56,655 bases of DNA from assembly GCA_003963305.1 (NCBI GenBank), contig RXJR01000030.1, forward strand, positions 1-56,655, given 5' to 3'. Shown here piece after piece: positions 25,800 through 34,531 of the stretch; within the stretch, counting starts at the first letter, position 1, and every line of letters starts with the position of its first letter. The notes under the pieces are model-generated. The model was not told the DNA's origin. It saw only the letters and a list, made by a program, of their open reading frames with translations, and made no database searches. Made by a program: the position numbers and the translations under genes. Origin of the DNA: Candidatus Melainabacteria bacterium. Lineage in GTDB: Bacteria > Cyanobacteriota > Vampirovibrionia > Obscuribacterales > Obscuribacteraceae.

Positions 25800-27467
25800 T
25801 TGTTAAAGAACCTCGATATTTCAGTTGGCCAGTTGTTCCGTGCCTCTACGCATGTCAGACGTTTCAAGTCAGCTATGAACGATCCGCGTTCGGCGCAGGA
25901 ACAGAAACTTCTTCAGATTATCAGGGCTAACGAGAATACCGCCTTCGGCAAGAAACATCACTTCGATAAGATCAATTCCATTGCGGATTATCAGAACCGT
26001 GTCGGCGCCAACAAATATGAAAATTTGCATCCGTACATCGAGGCTTTAAAAAATGGTGAGAAGAATCAGTTAACCGCCGAATCTCCGTTCATGTTTGCCA
26101 CTACTAGTGGTACTACGGCTCAGCCAAAGTTTATTCCGATCACAAACTCGCATCTGAAAGATTATACGCATGCTTTCCAGATTCATAATTATCAAATGAT
26201 TGTCGATCACCCTGAGTGCTCGGTTGGAAAGTTTTTGATCATAACCAGCAATGACGAAGAGGGCTTCGTAGAAAGTGGTGCTCCGTATGGGGCTGTCTCT
26301 GGATTGCTCAACAAGCGTCAGTCAGCCATACTGAAGCATCACTTTTCCGTTCCCTACGAGCTTTGCAAGATCAAAGATGTAGATATGAAGTATTACTTGA
26401 TGTTGCGCATCGCCATGGCGCAGAATGTGACGGCGGTCATTTGTTGCAATCCGTCAAGCCTTCTGCTTCTAGCTGATCAGCTGAAAGAACACGCAGCAGA
26501 TCTCGTTGCTGATATATGCGATGGTACCGTCAAATCTGTGTATGCGCCGCCTCCGCATTTAGCCGCTGCTTTTGCCCGATATCTCAAACCCAATCGCCAG
26601 CGAGGCATGCAGCTTCAACGTCTGCTGGAACAGCGAGGCACGCTCAGTCCGCAACTGCTCTGGCCTAACCTGAGCGGACTAATCTGCTGGAAGGGTGGAC
26701 CCATGTCCTTCTATCTCGAGCGCTTGCCTGAGTCATTCGGCGATGTTCCCGTGCGGGATTTCGGCTACATGGCAAGCGAAGGACGCGGCTCTATCCCGCT
26801 CAGTTCAGATGGTGCCGGTGGTGTTGTTGCTCTCACCAGTCACTTCTTTGAGTTCGTTGCCGAAGAAGATGCTGATTCTGCTTCTCCAAAATTTCTTACG
26901 GCCGATCAGTTGCTCGTCGGTGGACGCTACTACATTTACTTTACGACTAACTCAGGTCTGTACCGCTATGACATCAATGATCTGGTGGAAGTGGTTGGCA
27001 TGCAATCCAACGCTCCAATCATTCAGTTCGTTCGCAAAGGGCTAGGCATTAGCTCGATTACGGGTGAAAAATTGACGGAAGAACAAGTTCTGGTTGCTCT
27101 GCAAATGGCCGTGCGACAGCTTAATCTTGCCGAGATCACTCACTTCACATCAGAGGTAGAGCTTGGCTTCCCCCCTCATTACGTGTGTTTCGCCGAACTA
27201 AATTCCGGGCTGCCTGAGTCAGTCAAAAATGAATTCATTAGAATCTTTGATCACTCGCTCAAAATGCAGAATCCCGAGTATGCTGACAAACGCTCGACCA
27301 AGCGACTGGGACTGCCTGAACTGCGGACACTTCCTTCCGGAACTTACATGCGTCTCAGACAGCAGCGCGTTGAGGAAGGCGCTCCCGAGGCGCAGGTGAA
27401 AATTCCTTTGCTCAGCTCGCCGAAATCCTTTTCGCAGAGGTTGGAACTGTTGAAAACGACCTGTTGA
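25800..27467 (+). CDS. GH3-family acyl-adenylating protein (auxin-responsive GH3-like)
   Basis: 555 aa from a TTG with GAGG eight bases upstream. The N-terminus AFGKKHHFDKINSIADYQ and the motif MFATTSGTTAQPKFIPIT (nucleotide-binding loop, about residue 98) are typical of the GH3 superfamily, as are the later YMASEGRGSIPL, GRYYIYFTTNSGLYRYDIND and TGEKLTEEQV. Plant GH3 enzymes adenylate a carboxylic acid and join it to an amino acid; bacterial members are poorly known. Here it probably activates a carboxylate made or used by the neighbouring hydrolase, epimerase and SDR genes. Its last codons and stop form the first unit of a tandem repeat. Confidence 0.93.
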   Translation: MLKNLDISVGQLFRASTHVRRFKSAMNDPRSAQEQKLLQIIRANENTAFGKKHHFDKINSIADYQNRVGANKYENLHPYIEALKNGEKNQLTAESPFMFATTSGTTAQPKFIPITNSHLKDYTHAFQIHNYQMIVDHPECSVGKFLIITSNDEEGFVESGAPYGAVSGLLNKRQSAILKHHFSVPYELCKIKDVDMKYYLMLRIAMAQNVTAVICCNPSSLLLLADQLKEHAADLVADICDGTVKSVYAPPPHLAAAFARYLKPNRQRGMQLQRLLEQRGTLSPQLLWPNLSGLICWKGGPMSFYLERLPESFGDVPVRDFGYMASEGRGSIPLSSDGAGGVVALTSHFFEFVAEEDADSASPKFLTADQLLVGGRYYIYFTTNSGLYRYDINDLVEVVGMQSNAPIIQFVRKGLGISSITGEKLTEEQVLVALQMAVRQLNLAEITHFTSEVELGFPPHYVCFAELNSGLPESVKNEFIRIFDHSLKMQNPEYADKRSTKRLGLPELRTLPSGTYMRLRQQRVEEGAPEAQVKIPLLSSPKSFSQRLELLKTTC

Positions 27468-27541
27468 GCAAAGGAAGCGACCTGTTGAACCGGGGGAGAC
27501 GACCTGTTGAGCAAGGGAAGCGACCTGTTGAGCCAGGCATG
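27457..27541. repeat. 21-22-bp tandem repeat covering a stop codon
   Basis: Four units starting CGACCTGTTGA at 27457, 27478, 27500 and 27521. The TGA of the first unit is the stop codon of the GH3 gene. The last unit runs into the ribosome site of the next gene. Confidence 0.95.
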
Positions 27542-27557
27542 ATCGGAGGACATTTAT

Positions 27558-28634
27558 ATGGCAGATCCAACGCGCGGTGCGACGGTAGCAGTTACCGGTG
27601 CCAGTGGGCTGGTTGGCAGTCACGTGGCGGAACATCTAGCTAATCGAGGTTTTCACGTTGTCGCCGTGTTACGCAAGCCCCCTGAATTTTTGGAGAAATT
27701 TATCTCTTCATACGACGGTCAGGGCTCGATCAGAGTGGCCATTGCGGACATCGAGGACGCAGACGCTCTCAAGACGGCTTTTACTGGAGTACAAGCGGTT
27801 GTCCATGCGGCTGGTAGCGTCGATCCTTTTGGTTCTCGTCAGTCTATCTTTGCCACTAATGTCGGTGGCACTCAAAATGCCCTGAAGGCTGCTGATGCCG
27901 CAGGTGTGCGACATTTTGTTTTTATCAGTTCTTTGTCTGTTATCACAGGGCAGGGAGATCAATATGATGTCGATGAATCGGCCCCTCTAAGACCTTGTGG
28001 GGAATCATATGCTGACTCCAAAATTGAGGCTGAAACTGCCGTCATGAATTTCAGGGGCTCCAGTTCCATGCAGGTAACTTCGCTGCGTCCTGGATTTATC
28101 TATGGTCCACGTGAACGATCATGGATGCCGCGGTTGATCAATTCCATCGGTACTGGTAAGGCAATGCTCATCGATGGTGGTACCAAACAGACAAATGTAA
28201 TTTTTGTAGGCAATTTAGCCAGAGCTGTCGAGCTTACTCTGTTCAACGAACGAACCTACGGTCAGGTGTACAACTTGACTGACGGACAGAAAATCTCGAA
28301 AAAAGAATTGTTTGATGCCATCGCTGATGGTTTGAGCTTGCCCCGTGTCACTAAGAAAGTGCCAGGTGCCCTGGCAAAGCTGGTTTGTCTGACTGTATCC
28401 GCCATCGCCCCGTCTCTTTCAATAGAAAAGCAGAGAGGCCTGGCGAGATTTTCGAAGGCGGCATTTCGTCTGGCGGCCGTTAATCAAGGATTCAGTGTCG
28501 CTAAAGCGGAACAAGATCTTCCTTATACCGAGCGTGTTCCCTTTCAAGAAGGCATGCGCAGTACTCTCGCGACCTTTCGCACATCTGATCAGGCTTTGTC
28601 GATTAAGCCTACCAGTGGAGCGCTTTCAAGATGA
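27558..28634 (+). CDS. Extended SDR, 3-beta-hydroxysteroid-dehydrogenase/dihydroflavonol-reductase-like (SDR 1)
   Basis: 358 aa. The start has GGAGG eight to nine bases upstream. The NAD(P) motif is VAVTGASGLVGSHVAEHL, the catalytic residues are Ser in FVFISSLSV and Tyr/Lys in GESYADSKIEAE, and the substrate side begins with SLRPGFIYGPRE. Members reduce or oxidise hydroxyl groups on sterols, flavonols, lipids or sugars. The last codons overlap the ATG of the Mpo1-like gene, showing coupling. Two more SDRs of this class follow, which suggests several redox steps on one scaffold. Confidence 0.9.
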   Translation: MADPTRGATVAVTGASGLVGSHVAEHLANRGFHVVAVLRKPPEFLEKFISSYDGQGSIRVAIADIEDADALKTAFTGVQAVVHAAGSVDPFGSRQSIFATNVGGTQNALKAADAAGVRHFVFISSLSVITGQGDQYDVDESAPLRPCGESYADSKIEAETAVMNFRGSSSMQVTSLRPGFIYGPRERSWMPRLINSIGTGKAMLIDGGTKQTNVIFVGNLARAVELTLFNERTYGQVYNLTDGQKISKKELFDAIADGLSLPRVTKKVPGALAKLVCLTVSAIAPSLSIEKQRGLARFSKAAFRLAAVNQGFSVAKAEQDLPYTERVPFQEGMRSTLATFRTSDQALSIKPTSGALSR

Positions 28635-28897
28635 TATTGAATCCCGTTGTGGCATTTCTAATTGATTATTGTCAGCGTCACAAACACCCAGTCAACGCCG
28701 TTTTGCATGTATTCGGTGTGCCAGCCGCATTTTATGGTATCTATCTTCTTTTTGTTGGGCAAGCCGGACTGGGGTGTTTACTGATCTTTTTCGGCTATTT
28801 ATTTCAATATCTTGGTCATCGGGCCCAGGGAAACGAAGTTGGCGAGGTCACCTTGATCAAGAGCATCTGGCGTAAGTTAAACAAGAGAGGATCATGA
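28631..28897 (+). CDS. Mpo1-like / DUF962 membrane protein
   Basis: 88 aa with two hydrophobic helices. Conserved histidines are in RHKHPVNAVLHVFGVPA and FQYLGHRAQGNE. This pattern matches the YGL010w/Mpo1 family; yeast Mpo1 is an Fe(II)-dependent dioxygenase that shortens 2-hydroxy fatty acids by one carbon. The protein is shorter than yeast Mpo1 but keeps the core. It overlaps both neighbours by four bases (ATGA), so it is firmly part of the cluster. It suggests a fatty-acid or lipid substrate for the pathway. Confidence 0.85.
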   Translation: MILNPVVAFLIDYCQRHKHPVNAVLHVFGVPAAFYGIYLLFVGQAGLGCLLIFFGYLFQYLGHRAQGNEVGEVTLIKSIWRKLNKRGS

Positions 28898-29877
28898 TGA
28901 CGGGCCTTAAAGAGCAACGTGTGCTGGTCGATGGTGCTACTGGTTATCTTGGCTGTCATCTGATCCACAAGCTTTGTCTCTCCGGCTCAGATGTGCGGGC
29001 ACTTGTTCATCCAGGTGCCCGTAGTGCAGACGTTGACCTTTTGAAAAATTTTGGCGCAGAGATTTTTACGGCAGACCTCAGTGTTGCAAATCCGGAAATG
29101 ACAGAATTGACCGGACAGGCGTTTTCTGGATGCACTTCGGTAGTGCACTTGATTGGTAGTGTGGCGCCGAAAAAGGGCGAGCGTCTGGAAGATTTGCACA
29201 CAGGGCAAACGCGCAATTTAGTAGCTGCTTGTAAAAAGGCTGGTGTCAAGCGCATTGTCATGATTACATCGCTTGGCGCCAGGCAGGATGCCGATAACTC
29301 TTACCACGCAACAAAGTGGATGGCTGAAAACGAGATTCGCAAAAGTGGTCTGGAATTTGTGATTTTGCGTCCACCGTTGTTATTTGGTCGCTTAACTGGA
29401 AAGCGCGACAGCAAGCTGGTCAATCGCTACAGAGAGATAATCTTGAATAAGAAAGTCGTGCCTCTTATAAACGGTGGAAAGAATAAGATCCAACCCCTTT
29501 TTATAGGCGATTTAGTCGAAGCTATTTGTCTATCATTGGAATCCGATGAACAGGGCGTCGTCAATCAGACTCTTGAAGTTGGTGGACCGCAAGTTATGAC
29601 GTTGCAGAAGTTTGTTGAAGAGTTCATGGATGCCCTCAACGTGCGCAAGCCTATCGTTGCTTTACATCCGGGAGTAGCGAGCCTTCTGGCTGTTGTCTGC
29701 GAAGCTGTGCAGACGGTGCCTACGGTTAACCGCGATCAAGTTAAGCTGGCATTGTCAGACAATGTATGTGCAGAAAATGCCTTACTGAGCGTTTTCAAGC
29801 TGGATCCGACGCCTGTAAAGAGAGCTTTTGAAAGTTACAATTCTGCAGATTCTGAAGTTGGTGCCGTTAAGTTATGA
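28894..29877 (+). CDS. NAD(P)H-binding SDR, NDUFA9-like (SDR 2)
   Basis: 327 aa, starting with ATG in an ATGA overlap with the Mpo1-like gene. The cofactor motif is VLVDGATGYLGCHLIHKL, with TSVVHLIGSVAP, IVMITSLGA and SYHATKWMAE as the later SDR blocks. FVILRPPLLFGR starts the substrate side. It belongs to the atypical SDR group that contains complex I NDUFA9 and YcfA-like proteins. The Tyr-x-x-x-Lys pair is present, so it may be active. It ends the tightly overlapped part of the cluster. Confidence 0.88.
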   Translation: MMTGLKEQRVLVDGATGYLGCHLIHKLCLSGSDVRALVHPGARSADVDLLKNFGAEIFTADLSVANPEMTELTGQAFSGCTSVVHLIGSVAPKKGERLEDLHTGQTRNLVAACKKAGVKRIVMITSLGARQDADNSYHATKWMAENEIRKSGLEFVILRPPLLFGRLTGKRDSKLVNRYREIILNKKVVPLINGGKNKIQPLFIGDLVEAICLSLESDEQGVVNQTLEVGGPQVMTLQKFVEEFMDALNVRKPIVALHPGVASLLAVVCEAVQTVPTVNRDQVKLALSDNVCAENALLSVFKLDPTPVKRAFESYNSADSEVGAVKL

Positions 29878-29928
29878 GTTTTAGCTGGTGAAGCGGGCAC
29901 TAGTGCTTTTTTCTGGACTTTCTTGAGT

Positions 29929-29950
29929 TTTTAACTGATATCAGCTTAAG
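29929..29950. repeat. Dispersed GATATC palindrome, copy 7
   Basis: TTTTTAACTGATATCAGCTT, GATATC at 29937-29942, lies between SDR 2 and SDR 3 (both plus strand). This 230-base gap may divide the cluster into two transcripts. Confidence 0.9.
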
Positions 29951-30107
29951 CTCGCTAAATCTTTCCAAAACTCCCTGATATTCAGGAAACTGCAAGATTT
30001 TTCGTCCTTGCTGACAAGGCCCCTAACTGGCTTGCCTCGGATACACTATCTTCAGGATAGTTCGTCGAACCTGTTTCCTTTGAGCATGGTCCGACAGAAC
30101 GGAGCAA

Positions 30108-31196
30108 TTGCCGTTGGTAGACCACGAAAAACAAGAGAAAAAGATTCTGGTGACCGGAGCCACAGGCTTTATTGGTTCCAAACTGGTTCGGCGTTTACAC
30201 GAACTTGGTCATCATGTGAGAACTTTTGGGCGTAGCAGCGGACTCTCCAATCAGTTTGCCGGTATGAATATCGAGCACTACGGTGGAGATATCACCAATC
30301 CGGAGCAAGTATCGTCGGCGGTGCAAAATTGCGATGTGATTTTTCATTTGGCCGGGTTGGTTTCATATAAGAAGCGCGACATTCAGCGACAGTTCGGTGT
30401 AAACGTGCTCGGTACTCGCAACGTTCTTGAAGCGGCGCAGAAGCACCATGTCAAACGGGTTATTCATACAAGTTCCGTAGCCGCCATAGGCATACCGCCA
30501 CGCGGAGAAATCGGCACTGAGGAACTCGAATACAATTTGCTTGGAAAAGGGCTGAATTACTGCGATTCGAAGTACGAAGCTGAATTGCAGGTCAGGCACT
30601 TCTATCAAGAGGGTGTCCCGGTTCTCATGCTCAATCCGGGCATTATTTTTGGAGAAGGTGATACACATCCTCATCATCACGCTATTTTCGAGTCGATGTC
30701 TAAGGGAAATCTATTTGGCGTTCCCCCTGGCGGCATTCCATTCTCTGATATCGACGACGTTGTCGATGCGCACATCACCGCAATGACTAAAGGACGGCTC
30801 GGCGAGAGGTATGTTCTGGTCAGTGCCAATTTGAGCTTCCGTGATGCAGCGCTAGTTTTCTGCAATCAGATGCACACGAAACCTCCTGCATTCGAATTTC
30901 CGGGATGGCTTCTGGTTGCAGCCGGTACGTTTTGTGAAAATGTCTTGCCAAATTTGCCCAAATTGAAAATTGGCAAACTGACTATCTCCAAGCCTATCAA
31001 TGCTCCACTCACCAGGCAACAGACCTGGTTGAGCCAGCACAAGATCTTTTTCAGTTCTCAGAAAGCAATCGACGAATTGGATTTTCATCAGACTGCATTT
31101 GAAGAGACTGTTAGGCGAACGGCGCCTTATTATCTGGGCGTTCAAAGGAATCGATTGGGAATAAAAGATGCCGGTGCCACAAGCGGGCAGGCGTAG
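30108..31196 (+). CDS. Extended SDR, dihydroflavonol-4-reductase-like (SDR 3)
   Basis: 362 aa from a TTG with GGAG five bases upstream. The cofactor motif is ILVTGATGFIGSKLVRRL, followed by DVIFHLAGLVSYK, VIHTSSVAAIG (Ser) and LNYCDSKYEAE (Tyr/Lys). The C-terminal third, after IPFSDIDDVVDAH, matches hopanoid-associated or flavonol-type reductases. It is distinct from SDR 1 and SDR 2. It is followed 85 bases later by the His-rich membrane protein. Confidence 0.9.
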   Translation: MPLVDHEKQEKKILVTGATGFIGSKLVRRLHELGHHVRTFGRSSGLSNQFAGMNIEHYGGDITNPEQVSSAVQNCDVIFHLAGLVSYKKRDIQRQFGVNVLGTRNVLEAAQKHHVKRVIHTSSVAAIGIPPRGEIGTEELEYNLLGKGLNYCDSKYEAELQVRHFYQEGVPVLMLNPGIIFGEGDTHPHHHAIFESMSKGNLFGVPPGGIPFSDIDDVVDAHITAMTKGRLGERYVLVSANLSFRDAALVFCNQMHTKPPAFEFPGWLLVAAGTFCENVLPNLPKLKIGKLTISKPINAPLTRQQTWLSQHKIFFSSQKAIDELDFHQTAFEETVRRTAPYYLGVQRNRLGIKDAGATSGQA

Positions 31197-31281
31197 GGTG
31201 ATTCTAAGTTGTTACCGGCATAAATGGCGGGTTGACGATGGCGCCGATTGCTATTTCAGAGCTTGCCTCACGATTTGAAAT

Positions 31282-32445
31282 TTGAACTATCCGGGTAAGA
31301 TGCGAAGTAGCTTCTCACCCAGGGCTTTCTACTTGAACAGTAACTCCGCGCAGACATCGCCGCAGTCACCAGTCAAACTTTATCCATGGATTGTTAATCG
31401 ATTCGTAGATTTTTTCTTTGTCTACGGAGGACTGGTCTGGATTTTTTTGCTCGTAAATTTGCTTGTTCTTGGTTGGAGTGTTCCGTCCAGTGCAAATTCC
31501 GGAACTCCTTTTGCAAGAGCCTTGCTAGTTGCGGTGTTATTAGGGCAACATCTTTTTGCTGATTCTCACACGGCCGCGACTTATTTACGTATTTATCCCG
31601 GTGCCGACAGCAGGCAGCGTTTTGAATTTTTTACGAAGTATTTGCCACTCGCTCTGGTGCCGACTTTTTTTTATGGACTGATCGCTCCTGGTGGTGCGGG
31701 TGATCTTATTTATCTCTACCTGCTTTTAGTATTCTGGCACTATGCGGCCCAGAGTTTTGGAATCTCTCTGATCTATTGCTATAAGCGTGGTTATTTTCTG
31801 AAGAGCTGGGAGCGTGAGACTTTCAGGTGGTTTGTCTATACCATGATCATTTTTATTTTTATTCGCATGTTGACCTTTCGCGAATTCAGTCCACATGCGT
31901 TTCTCGGCATTAGATGCCCATTTTGGGGACCTCTTCCAGTTTGGCTATATCAAGTTTCTCAGCTCGTTTTTATTGTAGTATCAGCTCTATTCTCAATCAC
32001 GCTCGTCAGGAAGACTCTCATAGAAAGAAAGCTGCCACCATTTCCATCGATTTTGCTGATTGCGACTGTAGCTTTGATTGGTTTTAGCCAGGGGGCGCTG
32101 AACTCAATGTGTTGGCTGTACGGACCTGCTTTCTTTCATGGCAGTCAGTACATTGCCGTTTCTATGGCGTACTACCTGAAAGAGCGTGGGTTGCCTGAGG
32201 GAGCGCCTCCAACGGCGGTAACTGCATTGTTCTGGAAGTCCTCTACATTCGAGTATATGGGACTGATAGTTTTGTCAGGCGTGTTCATTTACGTTGGTAT
32301 ACCGCATTTCTTCCAGCAAATCGGATTTGATTTCGCATCCGTAGCCGTCGTCTGTCTCGCTGTATTTAATTTCCATCACTTCGCTACTGACGCGGCAATC
32401 TGGAGACTGCGCGATCCAAATCAGCGCCGAATACTTCTCGCGTAG
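31282..32445 (+). CDS. Polytopic membrane protein with conserved-looking His clusters
   Basis: 387 aa, about eight membrane helices (starting near residue 45 with VDFFFVYGGLVWIFLLVNLL). Family not named. Histidines sit at helix ends in LGQHLFADSHTAATY, VFWHYAAQSFG, PAFFHGSQYIAV and FNFHHFATDAAIWRLRD, a distribution seen in membrane di-iron enzymes such as desaturases and hydroxylases, though the canonical HxxxH/HxxHH spacing is not met in full. It could be an oxidase acting on the product of the cluster, or a transporter. The ATG at 31302 and the start at 31282 are both possible. It is convergent with the TPR gene that follows. Confidence 0.75.
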   Translation: MNYPGKMRSSFSPRAFYLNSNSAQTSPQSPVKLYPWIVNRFVDFFFVYGGLVWIFLLVNLLVLGWSVPSSANSGTPFARALLVAVLLGQHLFADSHTAATYLRIYPGADSRQRFEFFTKYLPLALVPTFFYGLIAPGGAGDLIYLYLLLVFWHYAAQSFGISLIYCYKRGYFLKSWERETFRWFVYTMIIFIFIRMLTFREFSPHAFLGIRCPFWGPLPVWLYQVSQLVFIVVSALFSITLVRKTLIERKLPPFPSILLIATVALIGFSQGALNSMCWLYGPAFFHGSQYIAVSMAYYLKERGLPEGAPPTAVTALFWKSSTFEYMGLIVLSGVFIYVGIPHFFQQIGFDFASVAVVCLAVFNFHHFATDAAIWRLRDPNQRRILLA

Positions 32446-32506
32446 AAAAATGATTCGTCAGAAATTGGCCGCGTTAGACTTCTTTTCTAGCTTTGATTTG
32501 TTGGAG

Positions 32507-33424
32507 TTATTTGGGCGTGATTTGCTGCCAGGTGCTGGTGGACTCACCACCCGTCGTTTGAGTGGCTGTGTTGCCTACAGTAGCGGCAGTTTTCGCTGTG
32601 TAAATCAACTCAAGCAGAGTGCGGTAATACTTTTGCACTCGCGGATCGCGATTTTGCTGTCCGATTGTCAGTTGTGTCATCGCTTCAGGGAATTTTGAGT
32701 CATATGCATAGGCTTTGATTAAGTCGCCTCGTGCCGCATCGTTCCTTGGCTCTACCGCCACTACTGCTTTGAAAGCATCTTGAGCGGCGGTGTAGTTGCG
32801 TAAAGATAGGTAGGCTTCGCCTAAATTGAAGTTGTCGAATGTCGTTGGTGCATTAGGTTTGAGCATGTTGGTCAACAGTACGAGTTGATTGAGTGCTTCG
32901 GCTGGTCTGGCGATACGGATCAACGCATAGGCGAGATAACGCCTGGCAACTATGCTGTTAGCGTCAGCGCGTACGGCTTCGTTCAGCAATTGCACTGCGT
33001 TTGCAAACTGATTTTTACGCATCTGGTCGTAGGCTCTGTTCAGCAATGCCTGGGCGGCGGCGTTAGCGGGTCTGAAACTGACGTTGCCGCCTGGTGCAGA
33101 CTTTGTGGCTGTGCTCGAGACGGTTGCTGAAGGGGTGGACTGCGTGACGGTGGTGCTGCTGGTCGTTGTGGTCGTTGTGGCCGCAGGCTGCGGCTGGGTA
33201 GTGACAGTAGTCGTTGTAGTCGTAGTGATCGCGCCAGGTTTCTTGACTGGATAAGTCTGTACGTACTTAGAGCGGTCGAATACAGGCTTCGGGGTGTCTT
33301 CATCAGGGGGCGGCGGCGGCAGCGTGTCACCGTCCGCCAGGGCCGCTAAACCACACGTGCCAGCTAGTAAGAATGCGGACCCGACCATCGTCAAGTAACG
33401 AATCGACTTGTTTACCGAAACCAT
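32507..33424 (-). CDS. Exported TPR protein with Pro/Thr-rich linker
   Basis: 305 aa. A signal peptide (YLTMVGSAFLLAGTCGLAALA) is followed by PPPPP and a linker rich in Thr, with runs such as TTTTTTT and TTTTTTSS up to about residue 120. From about residue 125 there are three to four TPR units, for example ANAVQLLNEAVRADANS and NFNLGEAYLSLRNYTAAQDA. It is probably periplasmic or surface-attached through the linker and serves as a protein-binding scaffold. The Thr tract is coded mainly by ACT/ACG/ACC repeats and may vary in length between strains. Confidence 0.85.
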   Translation of the reverse strand: MVSVNKSIRYLTMVGSAFLLAGTCGLAALADGDTLPPPPPDEDTPKPVFDRSKYVQTYPVKKPGAITTTTTTTVTTQPQPAATTTTTTSSTTVTQSTPSATVSSTATKSAPGGNVSFRPANAAAQALLNRAYDQMRKNQFANAVQLLNEAVRADANSIVARRYLAYALIRIARPAEALNQLVLLTNMLKPNAPTTFDNFNLGEAYLSLRNYTAAQDAFKAVVAVEPRNDAARGDLIKAYAYDSKFPEAMTQLTIGQQNRDPRVQKYYRTLLELIYTAKTAATVGNTATQTTGGESTSTWQQITPK

Positions 33425-33521
33425 CTAAAGCCTCCGCGAGGATGGACTGCAACACCAGTGTCATCTTAACACCTGTGCCAAAATTACCCCATTTACTATG
33501 TTCCTTGACAATCAATTTCGG

Positions 33522-33546
33522 TTTTAAGCTGATATCAGTTGAAAAC
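33522..33546. repeat. Dispersed GATATC palindrome, copy 8
   Basis: TTTAAGCTGATATCAGTTGA with flanking A/T, GATATC at 33531-33536, lies in the 324-base gap 33425-33748 between two minus-strand genes. Confidence 0.92.
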
Positions 33547-33680
33547 TTGTCTTTATATCTAAAAGCTCGTCTCTGTAAGGCTTTTCGGAATCTGCTTGAC
33601 TTCGAAAAGTGTCGAGATCTGGCGGTTTTATTTTCATCGTATGTCTGTAAATGAAATGCATTCGGGCTGAATTTTCACGA

Positions 33681-33704
33681 GGTTAAGCTGATATCGGTTG
33701 AAAA
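33681..33704. repeat. Dispersed GATATC palindrome, copy 9
   Basis: GGTTAAGCTGATATCGGTTG plus AAAA, GATATC at 33690-33695, lies 159 bases from copy 8 in the same gap. Nothing else was recognised in the gap. Confidence 0.9.
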
Positions 33705-33748
33705 TCGAAGCTACCTCTTTCACAACCCGGCTGAACGTACTTGAAAAG

Positions 33749-34525
33749 TCACTCTTCAGCCAATTCGACTCTTGAATTACTGGCCGCCAGAGTCTGGTTC
33801 AGCTTGTGTAAAATTCCAAGCAGTAGTTCCGATTCTCGTTTGGTGGGATTGGCGTTTTGGTAAAAACGTCGAATCTCCTTTGTGACAACCTTTTTGTTGA
33901 AAGTGCGCGAAAATTCAATACGTTCTAGCAATTTGTCGAGTGACTGAAATAGTTCATCGTTGTCTTTCCCGGTAGGCAAGGTCGTCTTTTGAGCCGCCTG
34001 AATTGACTGTGAAGGTGCTGAACTTGTCAGGGCACAGCTTTTTGAGAGCTCATAGGCGATGATGCACGCTGCTTGCGCAACATTCAATGAAGGGAACCGA
34101 CTGGAGGTCTCTATCTTAACCAGGATATGACAGAGACTGATTTCATCGTTAGTAAGACCGTTTCGCTCGTCACCGAGTACGATAGCTAGTTTGTTGCCGC
34201 TGATCGCTTCAATCTTCTCGATCGAGTGGGAGAGTGACACCAGCGGTTGTGTTCGTTGTTGTCCTGCCGTCGTACCGATGACATAGGTGATATCCTGCAG
34301 CGCGTCACTGAGAGTTTCGAAATTTTCCGCTCTCTTGAGCACTTCAAAAGCTCCCACAGCCATTTTTCGAGCCTCGGCATCCTTGTAATTTTTGGGAGCC
34401 TGGACTAATCGTAAATTCTCAAAACCGAAGTTCATGCATGCTCTGGCCACCGCGCCAATGTTTCCTAAAAAGTTAGGTCGCACCAAAATGAAGTTTATGT
34501 CTTGCGGATCGAGAGAGTGATTCAT
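33749..34525 (-). CDS. trmJ: SpoU-family tRNA/rRNA 2'-O-methyltransferase (TrmJ type)
   Basis: 258 aa. The SPOUT motifs are in order: RPNFLGNIGAVARACMNFGF (motif 1, with the conserved Asn and Arg), LAIVLGDERNGLTNDE (motif 2) and FPSLNVAQAACIIAYEL (motif 3, knot). The long C-terminal helical tail with LLERIEFSRTF matches TrmJ, which methylates position 32 of tRNA; other TrmH-like roles are possible. It is cytoplasmic. The MFS transporter gene lies six bases upstream in the same direction, so they form an operon. Confidence 0.9.
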   Translation of the reverse strand: MNHSLDPQDINFILVRPNFLGNIGAVARACMNFGFENLRLVQAPKNYKDAEARKMAVGAFEVLKRAENFETLSDALQDITYVIGTTAGQQRTQPLVSLSHSIEKIEAISGNKLAIVLGDERNGLTNDEISLCHILVKIETSSRFPSLNVAQAACIIAYELSKSCALTSSAPSQSIQAAQKTTLPTGKDNDELFQSLDKLLERIEFSRTFNKKVVTKEIRRFYQNANPTKRESELLLGILHKLNQTLAASNSRVELAEE

Positions 34526-34531
34526 CTTATA

